Assembly: GCA_049794535.1 (NCBI GenBank)
Contig: JBARCX010000265.1
Location: forward strand, 1-15,134
DNA from: JBARCX01 sp049794535
GTDB lineage: Bacteria; Pseudomonadota; Gammaproteobacteria; Xanthomonadales; Rhodanobacteraceae
Direction: 5' to 3'
DNA: 15,134 nucleotides
Under the pieces are notes generated by a model, which was given only the letters and a program-made list of their open reading frames with translations, was not told the origin of the DNA and ran no database searches. The position numbers and the translations under genes are program-made. Shown piece after piece: positions 13,400-15,134 of this stretch; position 1 is the stretch's first letter, and the number at the start of each line of letters is the position of its first letter.

Positions 13400-15050
13400 G
13401 TGAAACGACTCGCCCTTTCCCTGCTGGCCCTGTCCATCACCTCGGCCCTGTTTGCCGCCAACGCACCTACGTTATCCGCATCGTTTGTCTGCCGATGTGA
13501 AGGTGCTCTCTTCCGATGCTTTCGAGGGGCGCGGTCCGGCCACAGCCGGCGAGGTCAAAACCATCGATTACGTGGTGGCGCAGTACAAAGCGGCTGGCTT
13601 GCAACCGGGTGGCGATCTGAAGGACGGCAAGCGCAGTTGGACACAGGCAGTGCCGCTATTGCGTACGGAGATCATCGGCACGCCATCGCTGGCGGTGAAC
13701 GTCGGTGGCAAGGCGGTAGAGCTAACTCAGGGCGAGCAGATCGCCGTACGCGCACCGATGGATGGCTCTACCTCCGTGTCGATCACCGATGCGCCGCTGG
13801 TATTCGTCGGCTACGGCGTGAAGGCGCCGGAGCGCCACTGGGATGATTTCAAGGGTGTGGATCTGCACGGCAAGATCGCCGTGGTGCTGATCAACGACCC
13901 TGACTACGAGACTGGCGTCGGCGATTTCGGCGGCAAGGCCATGACCTACTACGGCCGCTGGACCTACAAGTACGAGGAGGCTGCACGCCAAGGCGCTGTC
14001 GGTGTACTGATCATTCACGAGACCGCACCGGCCTCTTACGGCTGGGCGACGGTGAAGAACTCCAACATCAATGCGATGTTCGACATCGTGCGCGACAAGC
14101 CCGCCGCGGTACATCCGCAGGTGGAAGCGTGGATTCAGCGTGACTTCGCCGTTGGCCTGTTCAAGCATGCCGGCCTGGATTTCGAGGCATTGAAAAAGCA
14201 GGCGCAAACGCGCGACTTCAAACCGGTGGCGTTGCAGGGCGAAACGTTCTCGGCCAACTTCAAGGTCGACAGCAAAGTCATCACCTCGCACAACATCGTC
14301 GCGCGCATCGAAGGCAACAAGCGTCCGGACGAAACGGTGATCTACAGCGCACACTGGGATCATCTTGGCATTGGCGCACCAGATGCCAAGGGCGATCGTA
14401 TCTACAACGGCGCGGTGGATAACGGCACGGGTACCGCTGCCGTGATCGAACTGGCGCGTGCGTTTGCCAAGGTGCCGAAACCCGAACGCTCCATCGTGTT
14501 TCTTAACGTCACGGCCGAAGAGAAAGGGCTATTGGGCTCGGAGTACTACGCCGCCAATCCACTCTACCCACTGAGCAAGACCGTGGGCGTGATCAATATG
14601 GATGCGCTCGACCCGCACGGCCCTGCACGCAACTTCACTATCTCCGGCAGTGCCAAGCTCGACCTGCTCGATGAACTGATCGCTACGGCAAAGCAATGGA
14701 ACCTGGTCTACTCACCGGATCCAAAACCGGAGGCGGGTCACTTCTTTCGCTCCGATCATTTCTCCTTCGCTAAACGTGGCGTGCCAGCCATCTCGTTCGG
14801 CTCGGGTGATGACTGGGTAGATGGTGGCCTTGCAGCCGGCAAGGCAGCGGAGGACGAATACACCGCCAAGCATTACCACCAACCGTCGGACGAGTGGGAG
14901 GCAGGCTGGCCGTTCACCGGTATGGCGCGCGACTTGCAGATTCTGTACACGTTAGGTAGCGACTTGGCGAACTCTGATGTATGGCCCAACTGGAGTAAGG
15001 ATTCGGAATTCCGCGCGGCGCGTGATGCGAGTGCAGTGGATCGCAAATAG
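13400..15050 (+). CDS. Secreted M28-family zinc metallopeptidase, N-terminus in a shifted frame
   Basis: The catalytic body reads cleanly from about 13480 to TAG at 15050. It is an M28 peptidase (aminopeptidase Y/S-like) with an inserted PA domain at about 13800-14100 (GYGVKAPERHWDDF, DLHGKIAVVL). Zinc ligands and catalytic residues are all present: H of HWDH (14352), D of DNGTG (14418), EE of TAEEKG (14517-14522; first E catalytic, second a ligand), D of NMDALD (14601) and H of SDHFSF (14757). The export signal lies in another frame. GTG at 13400 begins KRLALSLLALS, ending near ALFAANAP. The body frame has a TGA at 13401 and no ATG before its conserved start (RLSADVKVLSSDAFEGR); only a TTG at 13452 is available, with no signal. 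The span is one base more than a multiple of three, so removing one base would give about 549 residues. Confidence 0.85.
13466..13486 (+). other. Frameshift site in the M28 peptidase gene
   Basis: Upstream of here the signal peptide reads in the frame of base 13400. Downstream the enzyme reads in the frame of base 13452. Dropping one T from TT at 13472-13473 gives ...NAPTYPHRLSADV. Dropping one T from TTT at 13484-13486 gives ...SASLSADV. Both join the frames without a stop. A two-base loss would do the same. I cannot tell a mutation from a sequencing error. Confidence 0.7.
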
Positions 15051-15134
15051 TAGTAGTTCTTGTCTAAGAGCTTGCTTTGCTGCGTTGAGGTACAAGCAAC
15101 ATCGTCAGTACATCTCTCGCGCGTCATTCCGGCG

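Noticed and set aside
13452..13500. TTG at 13452 as the true start of the M28 peptidase
   Set aside because: It would give a cytosolic enzyme with no ribosome site and leave a good signal peptide unused just upstream; a frame break is the simpler reading, though not proven.
15117..15134. GCGTCATTCCGGCG at the right edge as the start of a common dispersed repeat
   Set aside because: It resembles repeats of the CATTCCGGCG type, but only 14 bases are visible, which is too few to call.

Overview
The window looks like ordinary chromosomal DNA of a gammaproteobacterium of the Xanthomonadales, most likely the Rhodanobacteraceae (Dyella, Rhodanobacter and relatives). This is inferred from GC-rich coding sequence, the gene content and protein style (coaD, rsmD and ftsY close together, mutY overlapping yggX), and the GC-rich hairpin repeats scattered between genes. 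No database search was possible. I see no phage, transposase, CRISPR or defence genes.

Left part, minus strand (1-5598). A metallo-beta-lactamase-fold hydrolase is followed 20 bases later by a TMEM43-family membrane protein that runs off the left edge. To their right is a second minus-strand series, listed here in transcription order: rsmD (16S rRNA methyltransferase), coaD (coenzyme A synthesis), a small orphan lipoprotein that overlaps coaD by 8 bases, a YfhL-type 2[4Fe-4S] ferredoxin, and ggt (periplasmic gamma-glutamyltransferase), which overlaps the ferredoxin gene by 4 bases. GC-rich inverted-repeat units sit between ggt and the hydrolase, and between the ferredoxin and lipoprotein genes.

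Middle (5599-6224). About 620 bases without a convincing gene separate the divergent rsmD and ftsY. About 385 of them form an unbroken run of stem-loops with a 15-base tandem repeat, and look like one or more dispersed repeats.

Plus-strand block (6225-10061). ftsY (SRP receptor) is followed by an AsmA-like envelope protein, mutY (adenine glycosylase) and yggX (iron/Fe-S protection). The last three overlap by 4 bases at each junction. tRNA-Phe(GAA) follows, with its own recognisable promoter and a strong intrinsic terminator.

Right part (10062-15134). Two minus-strand genes encode a TauE/SafE-type membrane transporter and a DUF2867 protein. On the plus strand lie a Bcr/CflA-type drug exporter, behind an AT-rich palindromic upstream region, and a large secreted M28 zinc metallopeptidase. 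In the peptidase the signal peptide and the catalytic body are in different reading frames, so one extra base, or an equivalent shift, must lie near 13466-13486. This is the clearest anomaly in the window.

Most genes are housekeeping or well-known families. I did not find a convincing undescribed multi-gene system. The points most worth a second look are the M28 frame break, the hairpin-dense rsmD-ftsY spacer, the coupling of ferredoxin to ggt, and the orphan lipoprotein.
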